Below, one piece after another: positions 1-14,200 of a DNA stretch of 64,000 nucleotides. The notes beneath the pieces are model-generated. The model was not told the origin of the DNA. It was given only the letters and a program-made list of their open reading frames with translations, and ran no database searches. The position numbers and the translations under genes are program-made. Source of the stretch: Linepithema humile (Eukaryota; Arthropoda; Insecta; Hymenoptera; Formicidae). Position 1 is the stretch's first letter. Each line of letters begins with the position of its first letter. Location: NCBI RefSeq assembly GCF_040581485.1, contig NC_090134.1:16545501-16609500 (forward strand), given 5' to 3'.

Positions 1-3000
1 ATTCGTTGCTTCGCGGCAAGGAGGTGGAGTAAGCAAGACATACGAGTTTGCTGCTCCGAAGCAGAACTAAAAGGGCGACTTTTACAATACTCGGTTGGAA
101 AGTTCGTCGGTCGAGGATTTGTCGCGCATGGCTTGATATGTCCGACGGAAGGACTATCTGCCGTTTGATTCTACTTTCCTGGATACATGTTGCCTTACGT
201 TTTATAGGATATCGCGCATGAGCGAGAAGCGTTTAAAAAAAGTTTCGCTTCAAGATGTAGAAAATATATCGCTTTAGAGAGAGGAAATCTCTGTGACCTA
301 CTTTGACCATAATTCTTCATCGAGCCAACACATTGACCGCCCCTTTGGTTGACGCCGAAGTACAGCAGGTTTCGCTGTGACGCATACTGTCGATTCGCAT
401 TGGCGATCAGTGACCTTTCCAAAGCAGGGCGGGTCGGAGATCGTTTCGGAACGGATCCACAGAGAGACTGGTTAAACGGCATAACGTGCCGCCCTTTAAG
501 GGCGCTTCCACAGGAATGCGACGCCGGGCTGACGACGTGACACGCATCGACGAAGCGCGATGCGCGGCGCATGCTAATGCCGGAAATCTGAAACGTCAAC
601 TAGAGCAACGCTTGCTGCTGCAGCAACGACGACGCGGAACGCCTACCGGGATTTCGTGGAGATTCAATTCGGTTCTGTACCCGAACGCGCGGCTCGCGTT
701 CGTAACGATTTGCGCCGGACGAAGGCATTATGTCGAGCGTCCTATTGTGTCTCATCGGTATTTACCGGGCATACAAAAGCTACATTACAGATGCAATTTT
801 TTAATATTAAAATTATATTTATAACTTAATTATTATTTTACTAATTATAATATAATCATTGTTAGTTGCTGATATTATTTCAATAACTCATACTTCTCTT
901 TTAGTGAAATTAAATTTTTTAATCTCTTTTTATATGTTATATTACATAACATAAAGATGATAATTGCAAGTTTTTGCAGACAATCTTTCGTTAATTGCGT
1001 TCGAAACTTAATTATAATCGCTATAGAAAAAGTATGTTGGATAAAAAAATCTTATTCTTCTAAGAACGAATACTTTTTCTTTATTATTACAATATTGAAA
1101 ATATCGTGGGAAAGATTGTAGCTGAAGAGCAATAGGTAGAAGCCGTAGAAAAGGGCGGAGTAATCGTCAGAGTCGCATATTGGCAGTTGTCCCGCGTTAT
1201 AACAGACTAATCGTTGAAATACGTGCAAATATTTATTTTCGAGCTGTCACGAGCACAGCCACTTCGCCTGGTTTCCTCCGCGACTACGACGGCAAGGCGG
1301 GATAGCCTACTACCCACCTATGAGGGCTTTCTCAGAGAAATACGACTCTCGGATGCGTTCGAGCCGATGTGTGTGCATGCCGGTGCACTCTCGTACGCCG
1401 CACAGCCTTTATTTATGTTTCCCCGCACCGTTGCACTCGTTCGCGAAAGCAAATCAAAATGTTTTCTCAAGTCGGGACCCTCCTCGCCTACGCTCGCAGT
1501 TGGAATCGGCGTAACGCGACGCTAGAGTCCGTTATTAATCGAGAGATCGACCGCTCGTTTCGTTTGTTTCAATCTGTCATATTCGTTTACACGTGTGTTT
1601 ATGCGTGTGTGCGTGCTTGTGTTCGTGCGTGTATGTGATTAGGAAGGACTTTAATGGAAGCTACTCGGTTATGCATACACAAATGCTGCGTCGAAATTGT
1701 GCGCGACAGGATATTAATTTCATCAACATCTGATGACGCGTTTAGCGCTTTATTAGTATAACAGCGTTACATTTGTGTGACAGGCCGAAAAACTGAGATA
1801 TTTAAAATGTATTTCGTGATTTATATTAATATCTGAATGCTTGTAAATGACGGGCAAAACTTAAATACAATTTACAAATTGTTATTAACAAATTGGATCG
1901 CGTTATTGCCGCTGTTCTACACATAAGCGCATTCGATCTTCCTTCCTACGTATATAAAGTCACGTCGCGCTGATAAATATTGCCGTTTCGCATCCGACGT
2001 AACGCGGTCCTTTAACTGAATTCGAACGAAATCGCGAGAATTCGCGTTCACCCCGGCAAGCGGGTGCCACGTGGAATCGAATTATGAGGAACTGCGCGAC
2101 AGTCGACGCTCTCTCCCTCTCGCAGATGCGAATTTCACTTCCGGACGCGGAGAGGTACAATAAAACGAAGATATTTGACGGACCGAAGCGAGAGATAGAG
2201 GCGGAAGGTGAAGAGCGAGCGCGAGCGGTGGGATCGCGCGCTCTCCTCGTCGCTACCACACGGTGGACGCCGCTCTCGCGTACAAGGGCGACGCGGCGGT
2301 AGAGCAGGGGGCGGGACGACGGTAGGTTGGAAAGGCTATGAAATTACGGGTAGGTAAATGAAACTATTCCAGAGTCCCGTGCATGCAGCTGCCGCCGCCA
2401 CCGCCGCCGCGTCGGTACCAGTCCGGCCTGACCCAACAGTGCGGAAAGGGCTTTTATTTTTATTTGCCTTCCGCTTTATTTTCGCTTTAATTTCTCCCTT
2501 TTCGTCGCGGCGCTCGCTAATGGGGATACCGGCAACGCGGGACCGGGGCCGAGGAACACACGGAGTGGACGGGAGCCATTGACCGGTGCCCCTCTCCCCT
2601 CCGCGCCGGTATCCTGGGCTAAATCCTCGGCGAAACTGCAATTCTTCTTTCAACGCCGATAAAATTAATTATCTTGTCCGCCTCCATTTCGTTCCGCCGC
2701 CCACCGTTTTCCTTCGGTTCGTCGCGACGATGCAGCCCCATCCGGACGGAAGCGACGTGTCATAAATCCTCATTTTTAATCGCAAACGCTCGCAGACCGA
2801 GACACGCGAATATTTAATCTTTACGGAATCTTTTCACGGATAATTCGGATGTTGCCTTCGATTATCGATGTCCCGTTGTCTCACTCGCGTATTACATCCG
2901 CGATTGACATCCATTTGTGGCATCGGTAAATCGGTCATGTTCGCCGCCGTGATAAATTCACCCCGCCGACACAGATCGAACTTTTATGTAGCGGAATGTG

Positions 3001-4799
3001 CGATTTAATGCGAGGCGAGGACGCGCAGGAAGGCCCCGACAAAGAGGCGAAATTTTTGCATATCGAGGTACCGCGCGGTGTATACGCGTCTGTGTTTGGC
3101 GAACGAGAACCTACAACGATTTCCACTTACTTCCGCGGAAACTTCGGATGGAGGATAGAGTTGCCATCCTATCATCCCTCCCGCGCTCGGCGTCCCTCGC
3201 CGCTCGGTGACTTCCTCTTCTTTTGCATACCACCTTCGTTTCCTCGCGACTTTCTCGCACTGTAGGAAGGTGGATGCGGAAACAGCGTCAAGGCGGCGGC
3301 GCGCGTCCAACATCCTCCCCTCGCGCTCACGCTCCCGTTTCCTCGCAGCCTCCCTCTTTCTCTCTCTCTCCCGCTATCTTGGGGTGGCATTGCGTCCCCC
3401 ACCGACACCCCCTTTTTCACCCTCCGTCCCAACGGTCCTACCGTGGCCCGCTCGTGCCGTCAGTCGAGTCCAGAGGACTCCGCGATTCGCACTTCGATCT
3501 TCGCGAGCTTTCCTTCTGACGGCAATTCTCGCGCGATCTTGCGATCTCGTTGTTCGTTTGTAAGATCGCTTCTCTCGCAGAATTTTGGATTGCAACGTGA
3601 AAGCAATAATCGATACGCGGCCGAAACAATTCTGTGTATCAACTTTAGTATCATTGTATACGACAGACTTGTAGAATGTGTACACTGTGATTTTGACAAA
3701 CTATCTCGAAGAAGAAAACTTGGCAGATGCTTGAAATTAATTTCATCAACGTGTATCCGATTTGCGTGGAGGATTCAATGCTATGAACAACCGGTGTTTT
3801 TAGCACACGGCAATCTTGATGCATCGAATATTCGTGATATCTAAACGATTCGCACAAAGACGGAAAAGAGCATCTCGCAGAGCCGCATCTCTTAAGGTAA
3901 TCTGATATTGGGTAAACAGTGTACGCGTAAAGTGCATCGTTTCGACGCCATATTGACAGGCGAACACGTGAGATCTCTCCTGCTTCCTCGTCTCCATCAC
4001 GCAGCACTTTGGAGGATGCCATCCGAGCACTTTGGCTGCAGGTTTGGGAGTTTCGCATAAGCAAACCAGAATAACCTATCGCGGCGTAAGATTCGAACGC
4101 AGCAGGGTCGACTTCGAGATAGCTACGTCTGATAAAATCTCAACAAAATCGTCTGGCGACAGAAATGTGAAAAATCCGCAGCTTTTTCGTTGGGAAATAT
4201 CAATTGAAATCAACAACTTTCCGATGTAAATTTCATACTATTTGGAACTATCAGACACTGCGACTTTAAATGTGCCTGACGTATTATATTTCTGGAATGA
4301 CTGAAATTCCAATTTATTTCGTCAACGAGCTCTGCTTATATAACAAGTAGTCGCGAGATAATCGTTATAAGCTGCCTGCAATTGCGATAAAACTCGGTGC
4401 TTCGATAACTGTCGACACATGACGCGAGCTGTGGCCTTGAAGGATTGCGCGACGTGAAACTTGAAGTTTCGTTGAAGTGCAAAAGTTCTCGCGAAACTGC
4501 GCGGAGAATTGGACAGATATATACGTCTTGAAGGTGAGTCGTTTGAAGGGAAATGGCCTGTAACACGCTTGTCCTTGATTAAATCTTAGCTGTTAAACCA
4601 CTTCGGGTCGGAAACGCATGTAATTGTGTTATTATTAATGATCCACAATCGAAATCAGTTGTATCGTATTATCATGCTACGTCATCATTCTACCATTTAA
4701 TTCTAACGCCGCGATGATGTTACATTACTTTCTAATTTATGATTTTATTGCGGCGATCGCATGATTAATTGATTCCCATAAAGGCTTTTAATAGTCCGC
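1..4799. other. Non-coding stretch, no recognisable gene
   Basis: Mixed composition: fairly GC-rich at 1-780 and 1900-3560, AT-rich at 780-1130 and after 3600. Short ORFs overlap on both strands, the longest being 134 codons on the minus strand at 195-599. None has a recognisable domain or a supporting splice structure. A GT-rich run lies at 1586-1636. A TATATAAAG match at 1951-1959 is the only promoter-like signal I noticed, and it has no downstream reading frame I can support. Confidence 0.6.
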
Positions 4800-4800
4800 G

Positions 4801-4825
4801 TAATCTGATTGACGTAATCAGATTA
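4801..4825. repeat. Perfect 10-bp inverted repeat around a CRE-like site
   Basis: The arms TAATCTGATT (4801-4810) and AATCAGATTA (4816-4825) are exact reverse complements around a 5-nt centre, GACGT. The centre reads TGACGTAA (4810-4817), the variant CRE bound by many bZIP factors. It lies about 90 bp upstream of the perfect CRE at 4902, so both may belong to one promoter. Confidence 0.6.
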
Positions 4826-4888
4826 ACATGATATAATTAAGTGGCTGATAATAGATTCAGTCGACAGCTAAACGACAATCGGGTCAAC

Positions 4889-4923
4889 ATTGCAATTATA
4901 ATGACGTCACGGGCGGTATATAA
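4889..4923 (+). promoter_or_regulatory. Candidate core promoter: C/EBP-like site, perfect CRE, TATA box
   Basis: Three elements are packed in 35 bp: ATTGCAAT (4889-4896, C/EBP-like), the perfect palindromic CRE TGACGTCA (4902-4909) and TATATAA (4917-4923). CRE plus TATA at this spacing is typical of cAMP/CREB-inducible promoters. A start site would be expected near 4947. The leader then carries a tandem 11-bp repeat (AGGCAACTGTT / AGGCAACTATT, 4960-4981). The first ATG is at 5027 and opens a 23-codon frame running into a possible donor, GGCG|GTAAAA. I cannot identify the gene it would drive; if real, the rest of that gene lies across a long intron or outside the window. Confidence 0.4.
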
Positions 4924-7900
4924 TTTTCATAGGTTCGGAAAGCGTGCTGCGTGCGGCAGAGGCAACTGTTAGGCAACTATTCGGCTGAAAGATTGGACAG
5001 CCACAGTGAAGCGCTCGGTTATCGGGATGAATCGCCATAAACTAAAACGCGTGTTGCTGAGTGCGAGCCAAAACGGCGGTAAAATACCCGTATGAAGGCT
5101 CAACTCTCTCTCTCTCTCTCTCTTTTTAGTCTTTTGGACCGTGTCACCCGTTTGCCTTCCTCCGTTCGATCATCCCTCCCCTCTCCCCGCCCTCACCCCT
5201 AGATGCTGCACGATCGACCAGTGACCAATATCGGTCGGTTAGGATGTAATAAACCCTCGGGCGTCACAGATCATCCCTCCCGCCGTCCGTTATTGAGGCA
5301 ATATTATGTGACACGGCGTACCTCGGCGTACGCGCGCGTCCCGTAAAATAGCACGCGAACGCGAGACGTGCAAGTCTGCGCGCGGAAACGAGCGACGTAA
5401 TTCACTACGTACCAAAGAGTAGAAGCCCGACGTCATCGCCAGACTGCATAACGTTTCACGTACGCCGGCTGATTTAATCGCGCGAGTCCGCGGCAAAGCG
5501 AATCCCCGTTACTACAGGCGACAGCCATCGGGACCGATGAAAAGCCCCTTTAGCTTATCTACATCATACTGATATCTTTATAAAAATTATCCACACATGT
5601 CGCAGAAGATATTACAATATTATATTTCAATTTTCATTTAACTCCTCTCGCGTAACTTAACATATTATTTTCATTTAGAGCAGTTGTAATTTGCGCACAC
5701 ACAAACATTTTCCTTTTAATTCTTATAATAATAATCCTCTATATTTATTGATCGATTGCGTGAATAATATCGCAGCCGAATTATTTTGACAAGAAAAGAC
5801 GGCAAGCAGTCAAAATTATCGTCTACATTAAATATTAGAAATGTAAATATAACGAAGTATTAATAACAGCTTATACAAATTAAATTATTAAATTAACTGC
5901 AACAAATAGCTTGAATATCTGACGACTACATCATCACTTTGCAAAATTGATGTCAAATTAAATTACTTTTCCCTCCAAACTCGGAATCATAATATCGTTT
6001 TTAATCAATCTTACCTTACAATTCTCGCGCATTCTTCACTTTAGTTCGAAATCATTGTTCAAGTTATACGAAATGTGAAGAACTCAATATACGAAGAAAT
6101 ATAACCGATCTGAAATCAGAATTGAAATGAAAAAGTCACTCTTTCAGCAGATACAACGAAAAGCGTTCAGGCAAGTAATCAGGCTAACGAGAATAATTAT
6201 TGTCACTTCTTCACAAAGTTAGACGATTTGCGATTTCATTACCATTTATTATAAGTACCGTGAAAAGAAATCATTCGGGACCATTGCACGAAGAGTCGCG
6301 AGAGTATATCGTGTTCAGGAATGGCCGAAAATAGGGTTTTGTAACTACCGGGTCGCTCCAGGAGGGTCTCGAATCCTCTCACGATACGGTTCCCGTCCTC
6401 GTTCGGCATCTAGGATTTCCGATAAAGCCATCGAGAATTCGCTGGAAGCCGGCAGCGTACTCGACCGGTTCGACTTCCGGAAGTTCCGTCCCTGAAGTTC
6501 ACCCTTTCGCGCTGAAGAGCTCAAGCGGCCGTAAGAATCTCGAAAAGGTCAAAGCTACAAACTCGCTCGGACGTGGATTTGAAAGAGGGTGAATGGATAT
6601 TGGGGTTAAAAAAAATTATCGCACTGTCGCAAGAGGGATGATGCCGTTACGTCGTTACAGCGAGCCCCTGGATCGCTAATGGAATAAGGTTGCGAGGGGA
6701 GGGAAAGAAAAACGACGACAAATCGCATACGAACGCTAAATCGGCTTTCTACTTTTATTGTTGTAATTTTAAAGATGGATGGTGTATATACGATTTGACA
6801 TGTGCATCGTTTCTGTACTTTAAATCTTTTTATATACGCACATAATAACGCGAAATGTAATTTAGCGAATAATTCAGGTGTTATTTTTTATATGAACAGC
6901 TGCATTAAGATATATGAAATTTTAAACTCGGTCTCTCGCGATAAACTTGATTCAAATTTTATATAGAGCCTCGTAATACAAATGCGAGTTACTTTCGATA
7001 ATCCTTTTTATACAATAATGGTTCTAATTTTTTGGAGCATGAAACTTTGATTGAGAATAGATATGTTTTATTTCAACTCGTATACATTTATTACAAATAC
7101 GGATGACTGGTTTGAAACAATTATACACGATGCCTGGTATTTCGTGTACAGATTTACCTCGATAAATATTATATCTAATCGCACGCGCGATAAGTGTTAA
7201 ATCTAACTTTGTAGGATTTTAAATTTCCCCAATATTTGTGTCGCCATTGAGTTTCCGCGAGGAATCGATTGACATTGTTACATACATAATTCTAATCACA
7301 ACAGCCGTGATGCTTTATCGGGCGTTCGACATTTCCCCGCTGATGAAAAATTTGAAGCGTTACATACACGAGCTATCTCACGCGCCGGTTATATTTCCCC
7401 GATATTGATTTCGTTCTCATACACACTCCATAAATAAGTTTCTCCGCCTTCCATATCTTAAGAACCGGGCGATAAATCTCTCTTCTCTTCTCCGCGCTGG
7501 TGCGCGCAGACTCGCTATACTCCTTTTTCTGTAGCCGCTCACATCTCCACTCTTCTTCGACGCGAGCAATCGCGCGAGCTCGTGCGCGAACGCTCGAAAG
7601 AGACTCTCGCCGTGCATCAGATATAGCAGCACGTTCGACTTCGGGTCCTTCGATCATCGAATTACCTGGTAACAACCGTAATTACCATAATCGTCCGAGA
7701 CGTAGGTGCCCGAGGTGCCAAAGCGATAAATCAGAGGTGTCGCGTCATGCTCGGGTGCGAACCAAGAGACATTATGCCCCATGCCTGCTTCTCGCTTCTA
7801 AAGGATCGTTAAAAATCTGTTGAGAATGGCGCGGCATATATTGAATTTCATAAACGTGCCGCGATATGATCAGAATCGAAATAAAAATTTCACAATAAAA

Positions 7901-8161
7901 CCGACACGCTGTTATAACATGAAAGTTCTTCACAAAGTTGGTTGACATTCATGAGCTTCACGTGATATCAATTTGAGTAAAGAAAAATAGCAGTATTATT
8001 TACTTTATTATTTGTTCGAAGATAGACTTAAAAATCTTTATCGAAGCGGAATAACAAATAAATAATGCCGGGAACAGCATTTTTGTTATCATGTAGCAAT
8101 GAAATATCGCAAATCGCTGATGCACGCATTCCAAAGTGGAGACTATTTCCAGTCGCAATTC

Positions 8162-8219
8162 CAATATCGATTTATTGCATCGGTCGCAGCTTCAATATCG
8201 ATTTATTGCATCGGTCGCA
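8162..8219 (+). repeat. Tandem duplication, 31-bp period
   Basis: The string CAATATCGATTTATTGCATC followed by GGTCGCA occurs at 8162 and again at 8193 with no mismatch over 27 nt, separated by a 4-nt linker. Two copies only. It looks like a recent local slippage or duplication. Confidence 0.85.
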
Positions 8220-11200
8220 ACAGCGCGACTATTGTCGCGGACTTAGCCCGGATTTGCGGGCAACGTCTCGCGTGCGTTTGCGGAAGGATTCATTAAATGC
8301 CGTAATTCCGTTTATACGCCTCATCAGCGTTTTTCCTCTTGTTGCGCAGGGCGTTTTAGTCGGCGGATTCGCTCATTATTATTTCGTTCCCGTTATAACC
8401 GCTCATTGCTCACGAGATCTTTGACCTTGATCAGTATGCTACACTACGACGTCCCCATTTACCGGCAGATTGGAGGGCTGCGCCGAGCGGTGCTCTAACG
8501 ATGCCCGCAATTTCCAAGAACTTGGCAATCCCGCTAATAAACCCCGCGACATGACGAGAGCGGGATCACGATTTTTGCTGAGACACATCGGCGGCTTAAT
8601 CGAGCAATCCGTGGATTCCAAAGGTCGGCTAAAAATTACCACGGGGATCGGTCGGAAATTTGTCCCTTCGTCCCGCATTGACGATCAATCTGCGAACCGC
8701 TCAACGAGGTTTTCGCATCTTGGCCGACCGGTAAATTATCTATTTGGATGGCGAGCGCAAGACGGGGAGACCCGCTGCGCTCTCTCCATCGTTTTTACGT
8801 GCGATCAATTATGGCGGATGTTAACAGAACTTGATCATCGCTCGTAAACAACGCTTTAATGGCAGCGGTAATGGTTGACGCACGCGTTTGGTAGCTGACT
8901 CGCGCCCTGTAACGTGATCTACGGATAATTCATGCTGACGGTATAAGCGAACGTGGCTGCGTTTAACGCGGGACGTTTATTACGGGACATTTCTGTCGGG
9001 TGCTCATTTTCTACGGACGGGAGATTCGTCTTCTCGGCGAGACGTAAATCATCGTTGCTCTACAGAGGAATGCGTTCCGAAACATAAACGTTGCGCGGCA
9101 TCGAAACAGCCTGTTATCGTTGTTGCAAAAATCACGAGCGGTTGACACGCGCTATTCGCGAATTTTCTCTGATCTCCAAATAATTTTCGCGTGTCATGAA
9201 AATCTTCAAGTTCTCCGAAATTGTTATTCGTCATATTATTCAGCAACAGTTTCAGGTTTATATAAATGAGGCATCTCTCTCGTGCTATGTTGGCGCATAA
9301 GCTTTTATTTTTCGAATTCTCTATGAATTTGCTTTGTCTCAGCACATTCGTACGAAGATATAGCATTCACTTTTGATATCAAAAATATAATAATTTTGGT
9401 GGACAAAAAAGGCGGATATATGAAGCATATAAAAATTGGAATTTTTCGCACAAAATCGCAAATTTAAAACAGTGCAGTTGTAAAATATCAATTTTTTTAT
9501 GATATTAATAGAATTTTATGAAATTTTATATTACAAAAAATACAAACTCTTTTTTCAACATATGTATCAATTGTTTATGTACAATATTTGTGTTGTATTA
9601 TCGAAATGTTGTAAAAATCAATCGCGAGATATAACTTGATATACACTTAAGCTTTGCCGCAGAGATTCAATTTATATAAAGATCACCAGAAGCGGGAAGT
9701 TCGCGCAAAGTAGTTCGCGTAGATTATCCGATAAAGGGTGAAGGAAGCTGTCACGGTCGGACGTGCCCAATCGATGGAACTTCCTATTTGAATCGATTAT
9801 TAATTGCTGGCACGTGCGCCACGTGGCTTCTATCTGCATCCCGGATGAAGGACCGAGCACATCGCGAGCATTTCGGCGGCCGATAAGGTTATGCCCATCC
9901 ACCAGCTACTAATTAGCACTTGATTGACTTCCTCCTTCTCTCCTCTCCCGCCCGTATAGTTGTCACAGAGATTAGAAGCGGCCATTATGGTGGCTGAATG
10001 GATTCTGAACAGTGAGTGCATACACAGACTGAATATTAAAGAATACTTCAAATAATCCGTATATCAATATTCAACGAAACTTATTTATTTATTTTTTCTT
10101 TCCAAAAGCAGTAATTAAATTTATAAATCGTAAACATTAAAAATATTTTTGTATCTCAAGAGATAAAATAATAATTTTAAATGATATTTTAATGTGTGAT
10201 GTCGAAAGGATATTGAAAGGATGAAATTTTTTTTATCGAAATCTCTTTTGTATCGAACAATATTCTTCTATAAATACAATGTAACTATTATTTAGACGCT
10301 TCCTATTGCTATTGTCGCATATTGAAAGCAGACGGTGTGCTCGATTACTCGTCAACGAATCAATATACTGTTGAAATAAGTTCAATATGCAGCGTGGGTA
10401 TTCCATTATTTTTTTCGGATATGTTTGCATTGATTATTCGATATTGTGTAGCTAGTTTCAATACATTTTCAGTTCACCCGTTGGTAAAGACAGAAGTTAT
10501 TCGATCTATTGAAAAACTGCGAATAAAATAAATCTGAAATAGTTATATATAAATATTATATCTATAAATATAGTTAGCTTGCTATTCGTTTTATTGATGA
10601 TTTAATTTTATATCTTTTTCTGTTATGTTAGACAATGCAAACTAAAAAGAGAACTATTATTGTAACATAGCGAATGTATTTTTTAGAGTTATTTAGTAAT
10701 ATTTTTTTATCTGTTATTTAGATATTTAATGTTTAGAACAGGATTGGATGATATTCTTGAAAATCTTTTTCCCGCAAACAATTTCGATTCTGTGTCATTA
10801 TTGAAGGCAGGGCAGTCCTTCGATTATCATACCTCCCGCATTTGCACGTGCATGAATCGTTGGGATACGGTTAATGAGGGAAATCAGTTGATGGACAGTT
10901 ACATTGTAATCAGATTGACAGAGCGGCAATGGCGGGTGACGTGCTCGTCGACTTGTCAGAAAAACAATTGGCCGTTAATCACTTTTCGATTACACGGAAA
11001 ACGACCGTGTCGTCACTGGGAAATAAAGTGCACGACAATGGACAATATAATTCGAATGTATGGAGAGTTACTGTTAATCTTTTATTTTTTATTTTTGCAT
11101 ATTGTTTCGAATACTCTATATTGCTTTATATGAAATATCTTTATGGTTTTTATGAAAATCACTAGTGATGTCTAGAAACAATAGTTGATTACTAATATCC

Positions 11201-14200
11201 CGTATTTAATTGTCCGTTTAATTTATGTTAATAAAATATCAATTAATCATCAATTAATATTAAATATTATTTGATTAATAATATTTAATATATAATAACT
11301 AATAATCTCTGATTGAAGTGCATGACACAAATCATGTTATGAATATTTATTGAAAAAACAATACGAATTTGTGTAAATGATGTGCATATATATTATACAA
11401 TCGTAAATGCAATTTCTGTAGAAATATGACCATTGGCAACGCAGTAATTCGTCTTGTAAATATTTAAAATATATATCTTGGATTTTAATAAGCGTGAACA
11501 GAGCTGTCAATTCATAAACTAGACTCGTCTCTTTCAACGGTGTCACTTTATTTTAAATTTTCTCCGTAATAAATTCGTAGAAAACGCAATGATCCAAGTG
11601 CTGATAATTGACATTGATCCGGTTCAACGTTCTTATTCCATTAAATCTCATCTTCCAAGGAAGAAGCGCGCCTCGGGATTGAATGTGTAGAAAAGAGAGA
11701 CGACCCGGATTATAGGGTGTGATGCTCGGAATAAGTTAATAAACAATTGCTTAAACGAGACTACAATAGCGTGGCGATATTGGCTGCCACGTCATGTAAT
11801 GATGACTGACAGCGCTTTTATGAAAATAGTCACACACGTCCTGGGCAGGGTTTACACGCAGGAAATAAGTAAGCGAAACGTTAATGCGCCGTATAATACG
11901 TCGAGTTTTAATACACATTCAGGTCGCGAAAAGTCAGTTTAATTTAACGCCGCGCCGTGATACGATTTTCTGTGTCAAGTCCCTTATTATTAACCTTAGA
12001 CTAAAATTGACGAAATGTAGGTGAAACACGGGAAGCATATTTTAAGCACGTCAGGGAATACTCGGTCTTTTTTCTTTAAATAATCCAGAATCTTTTCTCC
12101 TCGCAGTTATTTGTGTTTAATATTCCAGCACATTATCATGCGTGACGCGTATCTTAATGTCCATCTCTTCTACGAACACCTGTAATTCACGCGCGCCGTG
12201 TTTCGTGACTCAAGGGGCAGTTTGACGCGTCTTTCATGAATCATCCTTCATCCGGCCCTTCCTAAACCAAGTTGAATTAATATGCCGCGATAGACGTCGC
12301 GTTTGCGGTGGTCGCTATAACGGACGGATGAAGGCGATGACAGCGCGTGTGGGCGTCATCGCGTATGCGCGTCGCTTTCGTAAAAGAAGAAGAGAAAAAA
12401 AACGCACAGTCGTTCACTTGAAAACCACTTCCGCGAGAAAACCACGTCGAGAGGGACCGACGATCGCTCGGCGCAGGTTGTAAAGTGGAAGAAATAGCAG
12501 GAGGGGGCTGCCCCCCTCGGCTGCGCGACATAATGGCTCTTTATTCAACGAGTGGGTAGGGTAAGATCCGTGGAACAAGACCCGCTGGATTGTATGCAGA
12601 AAGATATTTCCTCCTTCTCGGACGTTACGCACATGATAATAGAGGTGGGTGAGGTCCGTCGTTTCTGTCACCGGATGTCACGCGGTGCCAGGCGACATGT
12701 TTCGCTCAAAGTGACCGCACGCATCGATATTTTCTCTCGCGCGACGGACAATGGCGATGAGATAGCCGGCGAAAGTAAAATCGATCCGACACACGCAGAT
12801 GCGACCGTTTCGCAACCTTTTCCGGCGGCGGAACTCGACACATAAAAGTAGTAAAATCAAAAGGGAGATAAAATCGCCGAGCATACGGATATAACCGAAT
12901 GATTTCAACCGGAATTTCTGCATTCTATCGCCAAAAAAAAAGTGAAACTCGAAAAATTGAAGGAATGCGAGATTCATTCTTTGTCTCGCGTTGCGAATTT
13001 AAAATACTTATGCACTAGTTTTCCGTTATACAATTTTTGTTGTATGCTACGCATTCGAATGAATCGCGTTCGATCGAGGCACAAAAAACATTCCCCACGA
13101 CACTGACGTGTGGGGTAACGGCGGTAAATCTTGGCCGAGAAACAATATTCACACGCTCTAGCCGGCTTTCGTCCGGGAAATATTATATTATCTGTTTCCA
13201 GCATCACTGGAGTTTTTATCGGCGGAAAGGAGGAAAAAAAAAGTAGTTCACAGCCGGGGAAACTGCGGCGTTTGCACGGCAGTACAGCGGAGAGTACAGC
13301 GACGTGGTATAACCGCGACGAAGGAGTCACCGGGACTCGGGTGCGGTGGCGGAAAATAAATCTGCGCTTTCCGTGTCGTGCAACGTGCAATTTTAAAGGT
13401 TGCAACGGCGGCGTAAAAAGCGTGAAGCGCCGCGGTGCGCCGCCCCCAAGAGATAAAAGTGTACGTACACACAGCGAGCGTAGGTACGTACGCGGGGTCG
13501 GATGTACTCCTCTCGCCCCGATCGTCATTTCAGTGTGCGCGTCCCGTGTCGCACGTGGCGATTCTTCAGCGCTCGCGTATTCCGGCCGCGGTTATTTTTA
13601 GTTTTTGCGTGTACGCGTGATGTGCGCCCGGTGCATCAATATTCATTAATCTGCGGATGAATGTATGTATATTTATACGCAGATTGGACCGACTACGCCA
13701 AAGAGGCGCGCGTATGGAAAAAAGAAGGAAAAAAAAAAGGGAAGGCGTCGCACAAAGTTTCGTCAGTTGATTACTTGAAAGTACTACATTAGGTACCGGA
13801 TATGCATTCGCGTGTCGTTTTGCGAGAGTCGAGCTTGCTCTCGTGTCAAAGTACTTGATCACATCACGGAAAATGCAGCGAGCATCCGTGATGCGTTGCT
13901 TTTGCGAAAAATAATATTTTTACGATCGAAGCGGTAGTTTTTGAAAAAAATTTACTTCTGCACATTTATTTACTTTTCTCGTATATGCAACAGCGAAAAG
14001 TCATTTGTAAAATATATTACTTTTATCTTACTTATCACATAATGCTATTTGTTATCTCCTTTCTGCGGATTATTTGAACTTAATTCTCCATTTGGGTATA
14101 AGCTGCTCAGTGAAACAGGGCCAAGTGCCTTCATAATGAACTCACTGAGTACTTTCAAGACGTGTAAATGGGACACACGCTGATCACACAGACCGTGTAC

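Noticed and set aside
10729..11133. 134-codon plus-strand ORF in an AT-rich spacer
   Set aside because: Long for AT-rich DNA, but the translation has no domain or signal peptide and ends in a hydrophobic translation of AT repeats.
12974..13528. 184-codon minus-strand ORF
   Set aside because: No domain; open frames overlap it on both strands; composition fits chance in GC-rich DNA.
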